Positions 55,825 to 64,000 of a stretch of DNA of 64,000 nt are shown in pieces. The DNA comes from an uncultured Opitutaceae bacterium (GTDB taxonomy: Bacteria > Verrucomicrobiota > Verrucomicrobiia > Opitutales > Opitutaceae), in NCBI GenBank assembly GCA_903862935.1, contig CAIOZY010000047.1, positions 103,651 through 167,650 of the forward strand, read 5' to 3'. How positions within the stretch are numbered: position 1 is the stretch's first letter; each line of letters opens with the position of its first letter. Both the position numbers and the translations under genes were made by a program. The notes beneath the pieces were generated by a model. That model saw nothing but the letters and a program-made list of their open reading frames with translations, did not search any database and was not told where the DNA came from.

Positions 55825-57165
55825 ATGCCGAGCCTCACCTCAGCCCTGCTGATCCTGGCTCTCCTGCTCGTCGCATACGGGCTTCTGGCCATGGCTGACG
55901 CCGCGTTCGGGGCCGCCCGCCAGGGGCGGCTGCGGCGGCTTGCCAAAGAGGGCGGGGCAGGGGCGGCCCGGGCCCTTCAGATCTCCGAAGAGCCCTCGAG
56001 GTTCCTCTCCGTGGTCCTCTCGTGGCGGTTGGTCCTGGGCATGGCGGCCGGCATTCTCGGGGCCTTCGCCCTGACCGGCCGGCTCGCCGCGTGGATTAAG
56101 GACCTTGGCGCGGTCGCGCCGGCCTCCGGGCCGGTCGCCTTTGGCGTGGTCGTCGCGGGACTGTCCGCAATCTTCATGCTCTTCGGCGAGCTCCTCCCTC
56201 GCCGCGCCGGGCTGGCCTATCCGGAGAAGGTCGCGTCCCTGCTTGCCGGGTGGGTTCGCCTGCTGTCCTGGTTTGCAGGGCCCTTTCTGCGGGTGGCCGA
56301 GGTGGCCGCCGCGACCCTCGCCAGCCTTGCCCGGGTGCGCGCTCGGCCCGCCGCCGACTCCGTGGGCCAGGACGAGGTGCGAGAGCTCGTGGAGAGCGGG
56401 ATGCAGGCGGGTGTCTTCCAGCCGGTCGAGGTGAAGATGGTCGAGGGGGTCCTGACCCTGGATGAACTGCGGGTCACCTCGCTGATGACGCCCCGCCCGA
56501 GGATCGTCTTTCTCAATCTCGACGATCCCGAGGAGGTCAACTGGCGCAAGATTGTCACCAGCGGGCACTCGTACTTTCCCGTCTACCAGGGCAACCGCGA
56601 CCAGATCCTGGGTCTTGTCGCGGTGAAAGCGCTGTGGGCCCATTCGGCGATCGGGCTGCCGACCAATCTGAAGAACCTGCTCGTCCCGGCTCTCTTTGTG
56701 CCGGAGACGATGACGGCGATGCAGATGCTCGAACAGTTCAAGAAGACCGGCCGGCATATTGCGGTCGTGGTGGACGAGTTCGGGGCCGTCCAGGGCATGG
56801 TGACCCTGATCGACGTCTTCGAGGCGATTGTCGGCGACCTGCCCGAGCGCGGTCGGCGGGGCCAGCCGGAGGCGCGGAAGGGGGAGGATGGCTCGTGGCT
56901 TGTTGACGCGGCGCTGACCACCGGGGAACTCAAGGCTCTGATCGGGATCGACACGTCTATTCCCGGCGAGGGCGACGCGGCCTACCGGACCGTGGGGGGC
57001 TTCCTGGCAACCCAGTTCGGCCGGATCCCGGCTGTGGGAGACCGCCTAGAGTGGCTGGGCTGGATCTTCGAGGTGACGGAGATGGACCGCCGCAGGGTGG
57101 ACAAGGTCGCAGTGCGCCCGGCCTCGGCGAGGGACGCTAGCCCTTCAGGCCCGCCAGCACCCTGA
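55825..57165 (+). CDS. CNNM/CorC-type membrane protein (DUF21-CBS-CorC_HlyC)
   Basis: About 446 residues from ATG 55825 (MPSLTSALLILALLLVAYGL); an earlier in-frame start at 55759 overlaps the divergent gene. The DUF21 domain at about 1-190 has four hydrophobic segments, including PSRFLSVVLSWRLVLGMAAGIL and FGELLPRRAGLAYPEKVASLL (the GE..P(K/R) motif). Two CBS repeats follow (VTSLMTPRPRIVFLNLDDPE; HIAVVVDEFGAVQGMVTLIDVFEAIVGD). The C-terminal CorC_HlyC domain contains YRTVGGFLATQFGRIPAVGD and GWIFEVTEMDRRRVDKV. The family is linked to Mg2+ or other metal efflux. It overlaps the convergent peroxiredoxin gene by 29 nt. Confidence 0.92.
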   Translation: MPSLTSALLILALLLVAYGLLAMADAAFGAARQGRLRRLAKEGGAGAARALQISEEPSRFLSVVLSWRLVLGMAAGILGAFALTGRLAAWIKDLGAVAPASGPVAFGVVVAGLSAIFMLFGELLPRRAGLAYPEKVASLLAGWVRLLSWFAGPFLRVAEVAAATLASLARVRARPAADSVGQDEVRELVESGMQAGVFQPVEVKMVEGVLTLDELRVTSLMTPRPRIVFLNLDDPEEVNWRKIVTSGHSYFPVYQGNRDQILGLVAVKALWAHSAIGLPTNLKNLLVPALFVPETMTAMQMLEQFKKTGRHIAVVVDEFGAVQGMVTLIDVFEAIVGDLPERGRRGQPEARKGEDGSWLVDAALTTGELKALIGIDTSIPGEGDAAYRTVGGFLATQFGRIPAVGDRLEWLGWIFEVTEMDRRRVDKVAVRPASARDASPSGPPAP

Positions 57166-57676
57166 GGACGTCGGAGGCCTGCTTGTCGGTCGAGGCCTTG
57201 TAGTCGGCCCAGACCACCTTTCCCCCCTTGATCAGGAAGGCCTGCCGCCGCGCGAGGTTCATCATCGGGTAGTTCGGCACTCCGAAGGCCTTGCTCACCG
57301 CCTGGTCGGCGTCGGCGATCAGGGTGAAGGGAAAGTGAAACTTCTCCTTGAAGGCCTTCTGGGCGGCTACGTCGTCGTGACTGACCCCGATCACCACGAC
57401 TCCCTTTGCAGCCAGGTCCTGGTAGGCGTCCCGGAGCGAGCACCCCTGGGCCGTGCACCCCGGGGTGTCGGCCTTGGGAAAGAAATAAACGAGGGTGTAG
57501 GCCTGCTTACGGTAGACGTCGGCCAGGTTCAGGGTGGAGCCCGAGTCGGTAAGGCCGGACACCGCCGGAGCCGGGTCCCCGACCGCAAGCGGGGAGGCCT
57601 TGGCGCGGGGCGAGATAGCCGCCAGGCCTAAAGCCGCGCCGCACAGCAGGGGGAGGACAAGCGAGGTGAGATTCAT
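57137..57676 (-). CDS. Exported thioredoxin-dependent peroxiredoxin (PrxQ/BCP-like)
   Basis: A 179-residue AhpC/TSA-family protein. An N-terminal signal sequence (LTSLVLPLLCGAALGLAAIS) implies a periplasmic location, whereas typical BCP proteins are cytoplasmic. The peroxidatic site is FFPKADTPGCTAQGCSLRDAY, with peroxidatic and resolving cysteines five residues apart as in PrxQ. VVIGVSHDDVAAQKAFKEKFHFPFTLIAD and GVPNYPMMNLARRQAFLI follow. It would reduce hydroperoxides in the cell envelope; the reductant could be a TlpA-like protein such as that at 17218-18405 (inference). Confidence 0.92.
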   Translation of the reverse strand: MNLTSLVLPLLCGAALGLAAISPRAKASPLAVGDPAPAVSGLTDSGSTLNLADVYRKQAYTLVYFFPKADTPGCTAQGCSLRDAYQDLAAKGVVVIGVSHDDVAAQKAFKEKFHFPFTLIADADQAVSKAFGVPNYPMMNLARRQAFLIKGGKVVWADYKASTDKQASDVLRVLAGLKG

Positions 57677-57870
57677 GATAATTTACAGGTATTTCGGCGC
57701 TGCGGAATAGCAAGGAGGCGGAACAATTTCCCCCGCGGGGCGTCCCCTCTTTTTGGGGTCTCCGGCCCTGTGTTGCCGGATCCCTTTTGGGCCCCCGGCT
57801 CCGCCCCCTTCCCGGAGGCGTTTAGAGGCATTGCATTTGTTCCCTTTCTTTGTCACCAATTTCCACCTTC

Positions 57871-60800
57871 ATGCCACTTCTTCCGCTACCTAGAACCGTC
57901 CGGCGCGGCCTGTCGGGACTTTGCCTTTTGCTGATTGCGTCCGGATCGGCCCCTTGGGCCCTGGCTGGAACGCAGTCAGCCAACGATGGATTCAACCCCA
58001 ATGTGGCGGGGGTTGTCGATTCCCTCGCGGTTCAGGCGGACGGCAAGATCGTTATTGGCGGAGGCTTCACAGCACTGCAGCCCAACAGTTTAGCAAACCC
58101 GGTCACCCGTTTCAACATCGCCCGGGTCAACACCGACGGATCCGTTGACACGTCATTTGACCCCGAGGCAAACGGCCCCGTGCTGGCTGTGGCGGTCCAG
58201 TCCAATGGCAAGATCTTGATCGGCGGAAGCTTTACCACCCTTCAGCCCAACGGAGCCGGCAACCCTGTGGCGGTTCCCTATCTGACCCGGATTAACTCCG
58301 ACGGATCGCTGGACCGGACCTTCAACCCGACCCCTGGCGGAGCTTATGGCGGAAAGGTTACCGCCATCACGTTGCAGTCCAACGGCCAGATCCTGGTCGG
58401 CGGATATTTCACGACGATGCAGCCCAACGGGGCCGCTTCGGCGAACTCGGTTCCCTATCTGGCGCGCCTCAACTCCGACGGATCGGTAGACACCACTTTC
58501 AAGCCCACGCCGAACGCGCCGGTCGCTGCAATCGTGCTCCAGTCAAGCGGCCAGATCCTGATCGGCGGCACCTTCACAAGCATCCAGGCCAATGGCGCTG
58601 CAGCGGTCACGGTGGGCAACATAGCCCGGCTGAATGCCGACGGCTCCCTGGACAAGACCTTCAACCCGACGGCCAATAACCAAGTCCGGGCGATCGCCAT
58701 CCAGTCGAATGGCCAGATCCTGATCGGGGGGGCCTTTACCTCCCTACAGCCGAATGGGTCCAGCACCTCGGTGACGTCGGACTTCCTCGCGCGACTTAAT
58801 CCGGACGGATCGATCGACACCTCGTTCACGCCCCAGCTCACGGCCGGCGTCGAGGCGCTGATTGTCCAGTCCAACGGCCAGATCCTGGTCGGCGGCGAGC
58901 TGACCGGAATCGGCTACGCGAACGGCACAAGCTTCTCTGTGAGCTACCTTGCCCGGCTCAACGCTGACGGGAGCGGCGATTCCTCGTTCATGCCCAGCCC
59001 GAACTATGTCGTGAACGCGCTGGCCGTGCAGGCCGACGGCAAGATCGTGATCGGCGGCGGCTTCACCCAGCTCAAGCCCAAGAACGCGGCGACGGCCACC
59101 GTCCGCGACGGCCTGGCCCGGGTCAACCCCGACGGGACCCTCGACGCGGACTTCAACCCCAACGCAAACGGCGGAGTAGGGGTTCTGTCCCTGCAGTCGG
59201 ATGGGAAACTGATCTTTGGCGGTACCTTTGCAAGCGTGGGGGGCGTCACCCGCTCGAACATTGCGCGGCTCGCCTCGGACGGCTCCGTCGACACCGCCTT
59301 CGATCCGGAGCCCAACGGCCCGGTGATGGCAATCGCCGTCCAGTCTGACGGAAAGGTTCTGGTCGGGGGCTCGTTCACGACGCTGCGGCCGAACGGGGCT
59401 GGGGCTGCCACTGCCCGGAACTATCTGGCCCGACTCAATGCCGACGGCACCCTCGACACGGCCTTCAACCCCAACCCCAACGGCCAGATTGACGCGATTG
59501 TGGTCCAGACCGACGGCAAGATCCTCGTGGGAGGGCTCTTCACAACGATGACCCCGAACGGGGCGACCACCGCCCTGGCGGTCTCCTACGTGGCCCGGTT
59601 GAACACCGACGGCACCCTCGACACCACCTTCGAGCCTAACCCCTCGGGGCAGGTCAAGACGATCGTCCTGCAGCCCGCGAAGAACGGCGTCATCATCGGC
59701 GGCGCCTTCACGAGCGTGACCCCTGCGGCGAACAACTTCTACAGCGCGGTCAACTACGTGGCCCGACTCAACGTCAAGGACGGCACCCTCGACACCACCT
59801 TTGACCCGAGCCCGGGCGGCCCGATCGCCGCGATCGTCCTGCAGGCCGACGGCAAGTTCATCCTCGGAGGCAACTTCAAGACGGTCCAGCCGAACCCAAC
59901 GACAACGGTCAACAGCATCTATGGCGGCACGACGACGACCGCGAGCAACTCAACGGTGTATACGCGCGACTTCATCGCGCGCGTCAACGCCGATGGCACG
60001 GTGGACACGACCTACGACCCCGAGGCGAACGGCCCGGTCCTTAGCCTTGGCCTGGATCCCGTCACGGGGAAGGTCGTGGCCGGCGGCCTGTTCACGACGA
60101 TCTCCGGCGCCAGCCGCAGTTACATCGCCCGGCTGAACACCGACGGCTCGGCCGACTCGGCCGTCACGGCCAGCCCCAACGGCCAGGTGAACACGGTGCT
60201 CTTGTTGAGCACCGGGTCCTTCTACGCGGGCGGCCTGTTTACGACGATCACGCCCGCCAGCTCCCCGGCGGTCGCAATCGACCACCTGGCGCTCTTTAAT
60301 GCGGACGGCAGCTTCAACTCCTCGTTCACCCCCCACGCCTCGGTGACCAGCCAGGTCCGGGCCATCGCGACGCAGGTCGACGGCAAGGCGGTGTTCGCAG
60401 GCTCCTTCTCCAATCTGGCCGGAACGACGGGGGTCAACCTCGCCCGGTTCAACACGGATGGCACCCCGGACTCGAGCTTCAGCATCGCCACCGACGGCCC
60501 GGTGAACGCCGTGCTCATGAGGCCCTCGGGAACCCCGGTGTCGACCCAGCAGGTCGGGGTCGGATGGCTGACATCGACCGGACAGATCAACTCGGCATTC
60601 ACCCATGACCCGGCTGCGACACTCAGCGGGCAGGTTGGCGCACTGGCCGTGCAGGCCAACGGCAGCCTCCTGGTCTGCGGCAACTTCACGAACGGGACGA
60701 GCCCGAGCGGCGGGGATATCGTGCGCTTTAGCCCGAGCGGCGCCCTGGACACAAGCTTCCACCTCAACCCCAACGGACGCATCAACGCGGTTGTCGTCCA

Positions 60801-63800
60801 GTCCGACGGCAAGATCGTGGTCGCCGGCCAGTTCACGCAGATCGTCGGGGAGGCCTACAACTACATTGCGCGCTTCAATCCAAACGGGTCGGTCGACACG
60901 GCGTACAACCCCAATGCGGGCGGCTCCATCAACGCGATGGTCCTCCAGCCCGACGGCAAGATCATCATCGGCGGGTCCTTTACCTACCTCACCCCCAACG
61001 GGCAGTCGGGGAACTCCACCCGCTACTACATGGCCCGGCTGAACACGGACGGAACGGTTGACTCCACCTTCAACCCGAACGGCAACGGCCAGGTCGATGC
61101 GATCGCCCTGCAGTCCGACGGCAAGGTCCTGGTCGGCGGCCAGTTCACCAGCTTCCAGCCGAACGGCACCGGAAGCAACGTGACCCGCGACTATGTCGCC
61201 CGCCTGAACGCCGACGGAACGCTCGACACTACCTTCGACCCGGAGTCCAACAGCTATGTCCTGGCGGTGGCGGTGCAGTCCGACGGGAAGGTGCTGATCG
61301 GCGGCACGTTCACGACCCTGCAGCCGAACAGCGCAAGTTCGGCGACGACCCGAGCTTACCTCGCCCGCCTGAACGCGGACGGAACCCTCGACACAACTTA
61401 CGATCCCGAGCCGAGCAACTCGGTTCTCACCCTTTCGATGCAGTCCGACGGCAAGGTTGTGGTGGGAGGGACCTTCACGAACCTCCAGCCCAACGGCGCG
61501 AGCGCCGCCACAAGCCGCAACTACCTCGCCCGGCTGAACACGGACGGCACGATCGATGCGACCTTCGACCCGAGCCCCGACCTGCCGGTGAGCGTCGCCA
61601 TCGCGCGGGCTGACGGCACAATCCTGATCGGCGGCTCGTTTACCTCGGTGCAACCCTCGGGGGCCATCTTGGTCGGCGGCTCCTTCTCGACCGCCGGAGG
61701 GTCGGCCGCGGCGAACCTGGCGCTCCTGAACGCCGACGGAAGCTTCAATGGCGCGGCGATGGACAGGCCAAACGCCGCGGTGTACGGCATGGCCATCCAG
61801 ACCGACGGGAAGACCCTGGTTGCCGGAGCCTTCACGAGCGTCGGCGGGACCGCACGGAGCGGGCTGGCGCGGCTCAACACGGACAACACCGTGGACGCTG
61901 CCTTCAACCCCGGGGTTAGCGGGACCGTCTATGCTGCGGCGATCCAGCCGGACGGCCGGATCGTGATCGGAGGATCCTTCACCGCCGCCGGCGGTGCAGC
62001 GCGGTCCAACGTGGCGCGGCTGAACGCGGACGGGACGCTTGACTCGAGCTTCAACCCGGCCGTGAACGGCGCGGTCTACAGCGCGGTGATTCAGCCCAAC
62101 GGGCAGATCCTTCTCGCCGGTGGATTCAGCTCGGTCGGCGGCGTGGGCCGCAACAACGTGGCCCGGCTCAACTCCGACGGTTCGCTCGACACCGGCTTCA
62201 ATCCAAACGCTAACGGCGCGGTGTACGCTCTCGCCCTCCAGGCTGACGGGCTTATCGACCTGGGCGGGGCGTTCACGAGCGTCGGAGGCACGGCTGAAGG
62301 CTATGCGGCCCGGATCAATTCCGACGGATCGGTTGACACCAGCTTCACGGCCTCCGCAAACGGGCCTGTTGTAGCCCTTGCCCTCGAGGCCGACGGGAAG
62401 CTCTTCCTTGCCGGATCATTCTCCCAGCTGGGCGGCCTGAGTCGATTCGGTTTCGGACGCCTAGCGCCGGCGACCGAGGCCGTGCAGTCAATCTCGGCGA
62501 GCGGCGACCTGTCAACAGTCACCTGGAACCGCAGCGGCAGCAGCCCGGAGGTCTCGCAGGCCTCGTTTCAGTACTCCTCCGACGGGTACACGTGGGCCAA
62601 CCTCGGGCAGGGGACCCGGGTTGGATCGAGCGGATCCTGGCAGATCACCGGCTTGAGCCTGCCGGCCCAGACGGGCTTCTACCTGAGAACCCTCGCCGTC
62701 GTGCCGACCTCACAGTACGGCTCCGGGGGGCTGGTCCGCACCGTCCAGCAGTTCTACATGGTCCCGACCTCGGCCCTCGTCAGTTCGTCGACCTCGTCCG
62801 GCACGGCCGGCTCGCCGTTCTATTATGCGGCGGCCGCGACCAACTCGGCGACGAGCTACTCCGCAACCGGGCTGCCTCCCGGCCTGACGATCAACGCGAC
62901 CACGGGAGTCATTTCGGGAACACCCACCCAGGCGGGTACATACAGCGTGACCCTCACGATCAGCAATGCGGGGGGCAGTGTGACGGTGCCCCTGCTGATC
63001 ACGGTGGCCTCAAGCCTGTCTCAAACTTCGGTCCTGCCTGCCTCTCGGCTATTCAACCTTTCGACCCGGGGAGCGGTCAGCCCCACCAGCCCCCTGGTGG
63101 ACGGGTTCATCGTCGTCGGGTCCTCGCCGAAGACGCTGCTGCTTCGCGCGGTCGGTCCCGCCCTGTCCAACTTCAGTGTCAGCGGAGTTCTGGCGGTCCC
63201 CGTGCTTCAGCTCTACGACAGCTCGGGCCGGCTGATCCTCACGAACCAGGGATGGGACGGCAGCAGCAGCCTGTCCAAGATCTTCGCCCAGACGGGGGCC
63301 TTCCCGCTGACCACCGGCAGCGCCGACTGCGCCGTGGTGACGACCCTGATCCCCGGCTCCTACACGCTCAAGTTGACCTCCGGCAACGGGACAAGCGGCA
63401 ACGCGATGGCCGAGATCTACGACGCCGATCTGAATCCGCTGACGCTCGTGCAGCGTCTGGCGAACCTGTCGGGACGCGGGTCGGTCGATGCGACCCATTC
63501 GCTCGTGGGGGGATTCATCATCACGGGCACCGCATCAAAGACGGTGCTTGTCCGAGGGGTCGGCCCCGCGCTTTCAGGCTACGGGATCAGCGGGCCGCTG
63601 GCGGCCCCGATCCTGAGCGTCTATGACAGCGGCGGAAATCTTCTCGCTCAGAACACGGGCTGGGGCAACCCCGTCACCGTGAACCTGACCCAGACGGCGG
63701 TCAGCGCAGCGGCCCTATCCGCCGCCGCCGTGCGATCCGGGGCGTTTGCGCTCCCGGCGGGCAGCGCGGACAGCGCGGTCCTGGTGACCCTGCCTGCGGG

Positions 63801-63876
63801 AACCTACACCGGGCAGATCACGGCGACCGGAGCAAACTCCGGAACGACAATCTTCGAAGTCTACGAGGTTCCGTGA
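57871..63876 (+). CDS. Giant secreted delta-60 repeat protein with tandem YEVP C-terminal domains
   Basis: About 2001 residues from ATG 57871; an in-frame TTG at 57850 is less likely. A signal peptide (GLCLLLIASGSAPWALAG) precedes roughly 28 hand-counted units of the DUF5122/delta-60 type, each with ARLNxDG(S/T)xDxxFxP followed by V(x)AxxxQxDGKxLxGGxF, up to about residue 1530. There is then a beta domain, an Ig-like putative Ig segment (LPPGLTINATTGVISGTPTQ), and two copies of a C-terminal domain (63055-63462 and 63463-63873). The second ends FEVYEVP, like the NHL protein at 9354. Early repeats are 60-70 residues long, later ones about 45. A beta-propeller-rich, probably adhesive or surface-associated protein. 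Confidence 0.88.
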   Translation: MPLLPLPRTVRRGLSGLCLLLIASGSAPWALAGTQSANDGFNPNVAGVVDSLAVQADGKIVIGGGFTALQPNSLANPVTRFNIARVNTDGSVDTSFDPEANGPVLAVAVQSNGKILIGGSFTTLQPNGAGNPVAVPYLTRINSDGSLDRTFNPTPGGAYGGKVTAITLQSNGQILVGGYFTTMQPNGAASANSVPYLARLNSDGSVDTTFKPTPNAPVAAIVLQSSGQILIGGTFTSIQANGAAAVTVGNIARLNADGSLDKTFNPTANNQVRAIAIQSNGQILIGGAFTSLQPNGSSTSVTSDFLARLNPDGSIDTSFTPQLTAGVEALIVQSNGQILVGGELTGIGYANGTSFSVSYLARLNADGSGDSSFMPSPNYVVNALAVQADGKIVIGGGFTQLKPKNAATATVRDGLARVNPDGTLDADFNPNANGGVGVLSLQSDGKLIFGGTFASVGGVTRSNIARLASDGSVDTAFDPEPNGPVMAIAVQSDGKVLVGGSFTTLRPNGAGAATARNYLARLNADGTLDTAFNPNPNGQIDAIVVQTDGKILVGGLFTTMTPNGATTALAVSYVARLNTDGTLDTTFEPNPSGQVKTIVLQPAKNGVIIGGAFTSVTPAANNFYSAVNYVARLNVKDGTLDTTFDPSPGGPIAAIVLQADGKFILGGNFKTVQPNPTTTVNSIYGGTTTTASNSTVYTRDFIARVNADGTVDTTYDPEANGPVLSLGLDPVTGKVVAGGLFTTISGASRSYIARLNTDGSADSAVTASPNGQVNTVLLLSTGSFYAGGLFTTITPASSPAVAIDHLALFNADGSFNSSFTPHASVTSQVRAIATQVDGKAVFAGSFSNLAGTTGVNLARFNTDGTPDSSFSIATDGPVNAVLMRPSGTPVSTQQVGVGWLTSTGQINSAFTHDPAATLSGQVGALAVQANGSLLVCGNFTNGTSPSGGDIVRFSPSGALDTSFHLNPNGRINAVVVQSDGKIVVAGQFTQIVGEAYNYIARFNPNGSVDTAYNPNAGGSINAMVLQPDGKIIIGGSFTYLTPNGQSGNSTRYYMARLNTDGTVDSTFNPNGNGQVDAIALQSDGKVLVGGQFTSFQPNGTGSNVTRDYVARLNADGTLDTTFDPESNSYVLAVAVQSDGKVLIGGTFTTLQPNSASSATTRAYLARLNADGTLDTTYDPEPSNSVLTLSMQSDGKVVVGGTFTNLQPNGASAATSRNYLARLNTDGTIDATFDPSPDLPVSVAIARADGTILIGGSFTSVQPSGAILVGGSFSTAGGSAAANLALLNADGSFNGAAMDRPNAAVYGMAIQTDGKTLVAGAFTSVGGTARSGLARLNTDNTVDAAFNPGVSGTVYAAAIQPDGRIVIGGSFTAAGGAARSNVARLNADGTLDSSFNPAVNGAVYSAVIQPNGQILLAGGFSSVGGVGRNNVARLNSDGSLDTGFNPNANGAVYALALQADGLIDLGGAFTSVGGTAEGYAARINSDGSVDTSFTASANGPVVALALEADGKLFLAGSFSQLGGLSRFGFGRLAPATEAVQSISASGDLSTVTWNRSGSSPEVSQASFQYSSDGYTWANLGQGTRVGSSGSWQITGLSLPAQTGFYLRTLAVVPTSQYGSGGLVRTVQQFYMVPTSALVSSSTSSGTAGSPFYYAAAATNSATSYSATGLPPGLTINATTGVISGTPTQAGTYSVTLTISNAGGSVTVPLLITVASSLSQTSVLPASRLFNLSTRGAVSPTSPLVDGFIVVGSSPKTLLLRAVGPALSNFSVSGVLAVPVLQLYDSSGRLILTNQGWDGSSSLSKIFAQTGAFPLTTGSADCAVVTTLIPGSYTLKLTSGNGTSGNAMAEIYDADLNPLTLVQRLANLSGRGSVDATHSLVGGFIITGTASKTVLVRGVGPALSGYGISGPLAAPILSVYDSGGNLLAQNTGWGNPVTVNLTQTAVSAAALSAAAVRSGAFALPAGSADSAVLVTLPAGTYTGQITATGANSGTTIFEVYEVP
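57970..62460 (+). repeat. Intragenic delta-60 repeat array
   Basis: Degenerate tandem units of about 135-210 bp whose most conserved core codes for N-x-D-G-(S/T)-x-D-(T/S)-x-F-x-P. Several neighbouring units share near-identical DNA around GCCGACGG(C/A)ACCCTCGACAC, which suggests recent unequal recombination. At 61611-61695 one unit is interrupted by a partial copy of the GGSF strand (see findings). Confidence 0.8.
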
Positions 63877-63900
63877 TCTAGCTGCGCGCATACAAGCACA

Positions 63901-63943
63901 AAAATAAAAAGCCAACCCGCGGCGTGATGAGCTGCAGGTTGGC
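63901..63943 (-). terminator. Rho-independent terminator for a minus-strand gene beyond the edge
   Basis: GCCAACC (63911-63917) and GGTTGGC (63937-63943) form a 7-bp stem. On the minus strand it is followed by TTTTTATTTT (complement of 63901-63910). The plus side has no T-run, so it serves transcripts coming from the right, converging on the giant gene. Confidence 0.7.
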
Positions 63944-64000
63944 AACCGTCCAAGAGGAGGCAGAGGTTCAGGGACCGAGCTGGATTGAGTAACGCGTGCG

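Noticed and set aside
59950..61653. A 567-codon minus-strand frame
   Set aside because: It lies wholly opposite the delta-60 repeats; its repeating VGLxxxRxDxxVGV text is the antisense of the repeat codons. There is no start context and no known protein.
57970..62460. CRISPR-like array
   Set aside because: The repeats are in frame, protein-coding and degenerate, with no constant spacer length; they are delta-60 protein repeats.

Overview
The window reads as a GC-rich bacterial chromosome, most likely from the Verrucomicrobiota (Opitutaceae-like). This lineage call is an inference from gene content and style: a DUF5069 protein, a PrxQ, GltBD, and large secreted repeat proteins that end in a shared C-terminal domain. 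No rRNA, CRISPR array, prophage, integrase or transposase was found. One tRNA (Arg, anticodon TCG) is present.

Layout. 1-203: the last codons of a formate-dehydrogenase-type cytochrome b subunit. 205-3698 (minus): a membrane protein, dnaN, pssA and a RelE/ParE-like protein. 3758-8813: a molybdenum-cofactor cluster, with moaA divergent from moeA-moaC-moaD-moaE, followed by gnd. 8814-13362: an accessory-looking block with a frameshifted small membrane gene, a secreted NHL-repeat protein, a 3'-truncated gene and a DUF4038/GH140-like hydrolase. 13363-17199: a polyamine ABC importer, potC-potD-potB-potA. 17218-25037: a TlpA-like thioredoxin protein, a secreted MORN-like protein, a cupin, pyruvate carboxylase and a GlpT-type transporter. 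25048-31820: tRNA-Arg, two alpha/beta hydrolases, a PstS-like binding protein, gmk, a membrane protein, miaB and a lytic transglycosylase.

31844-43709 (all minus): recA, mnmE, mnmG, trmB and the complete F1Fo ATP synthase operon atpBEFHAGDC. The order mnmE-mnmG-(methyltransferase)-atp resembles the origin-proximal cluster of many bacteria. A perfect 16-bp parS-like palindrome lies inside mnmG, in what looks like an insertion in the protein. 43776-57676: a DUF486 protein, a nucleotide-sugar epimerase, an atypical glutaredoxin, glutamate synthase gltBD, malic enzyme, a DUF5069 protein, a lipoprotein, an unrecognised protein with kinase-like motifs, a CNNM/CorC-type protein and an exported PrxQ. 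57871-63876: a secreted protein of about 2000 residues with roughly 28 delta-60 repeats, an Ig-like domain and two copies of the C-terminal domain also found on the NHL protein.

How the genes fit together. The Moco genes beside a formate dehydrogenase tail point to molybdoenzyme maturation. Pyruvate carboxylase, malic enzyme and GltBD link the C3/C4 node to ammonium assimilation. The mnmE/mnmG/miaB/trmB genes modify tRNA. The strongest leads are the parS-like site inside mnmG, the three copies of the C-terminal domain, and the unknown protein at 54646-55728.
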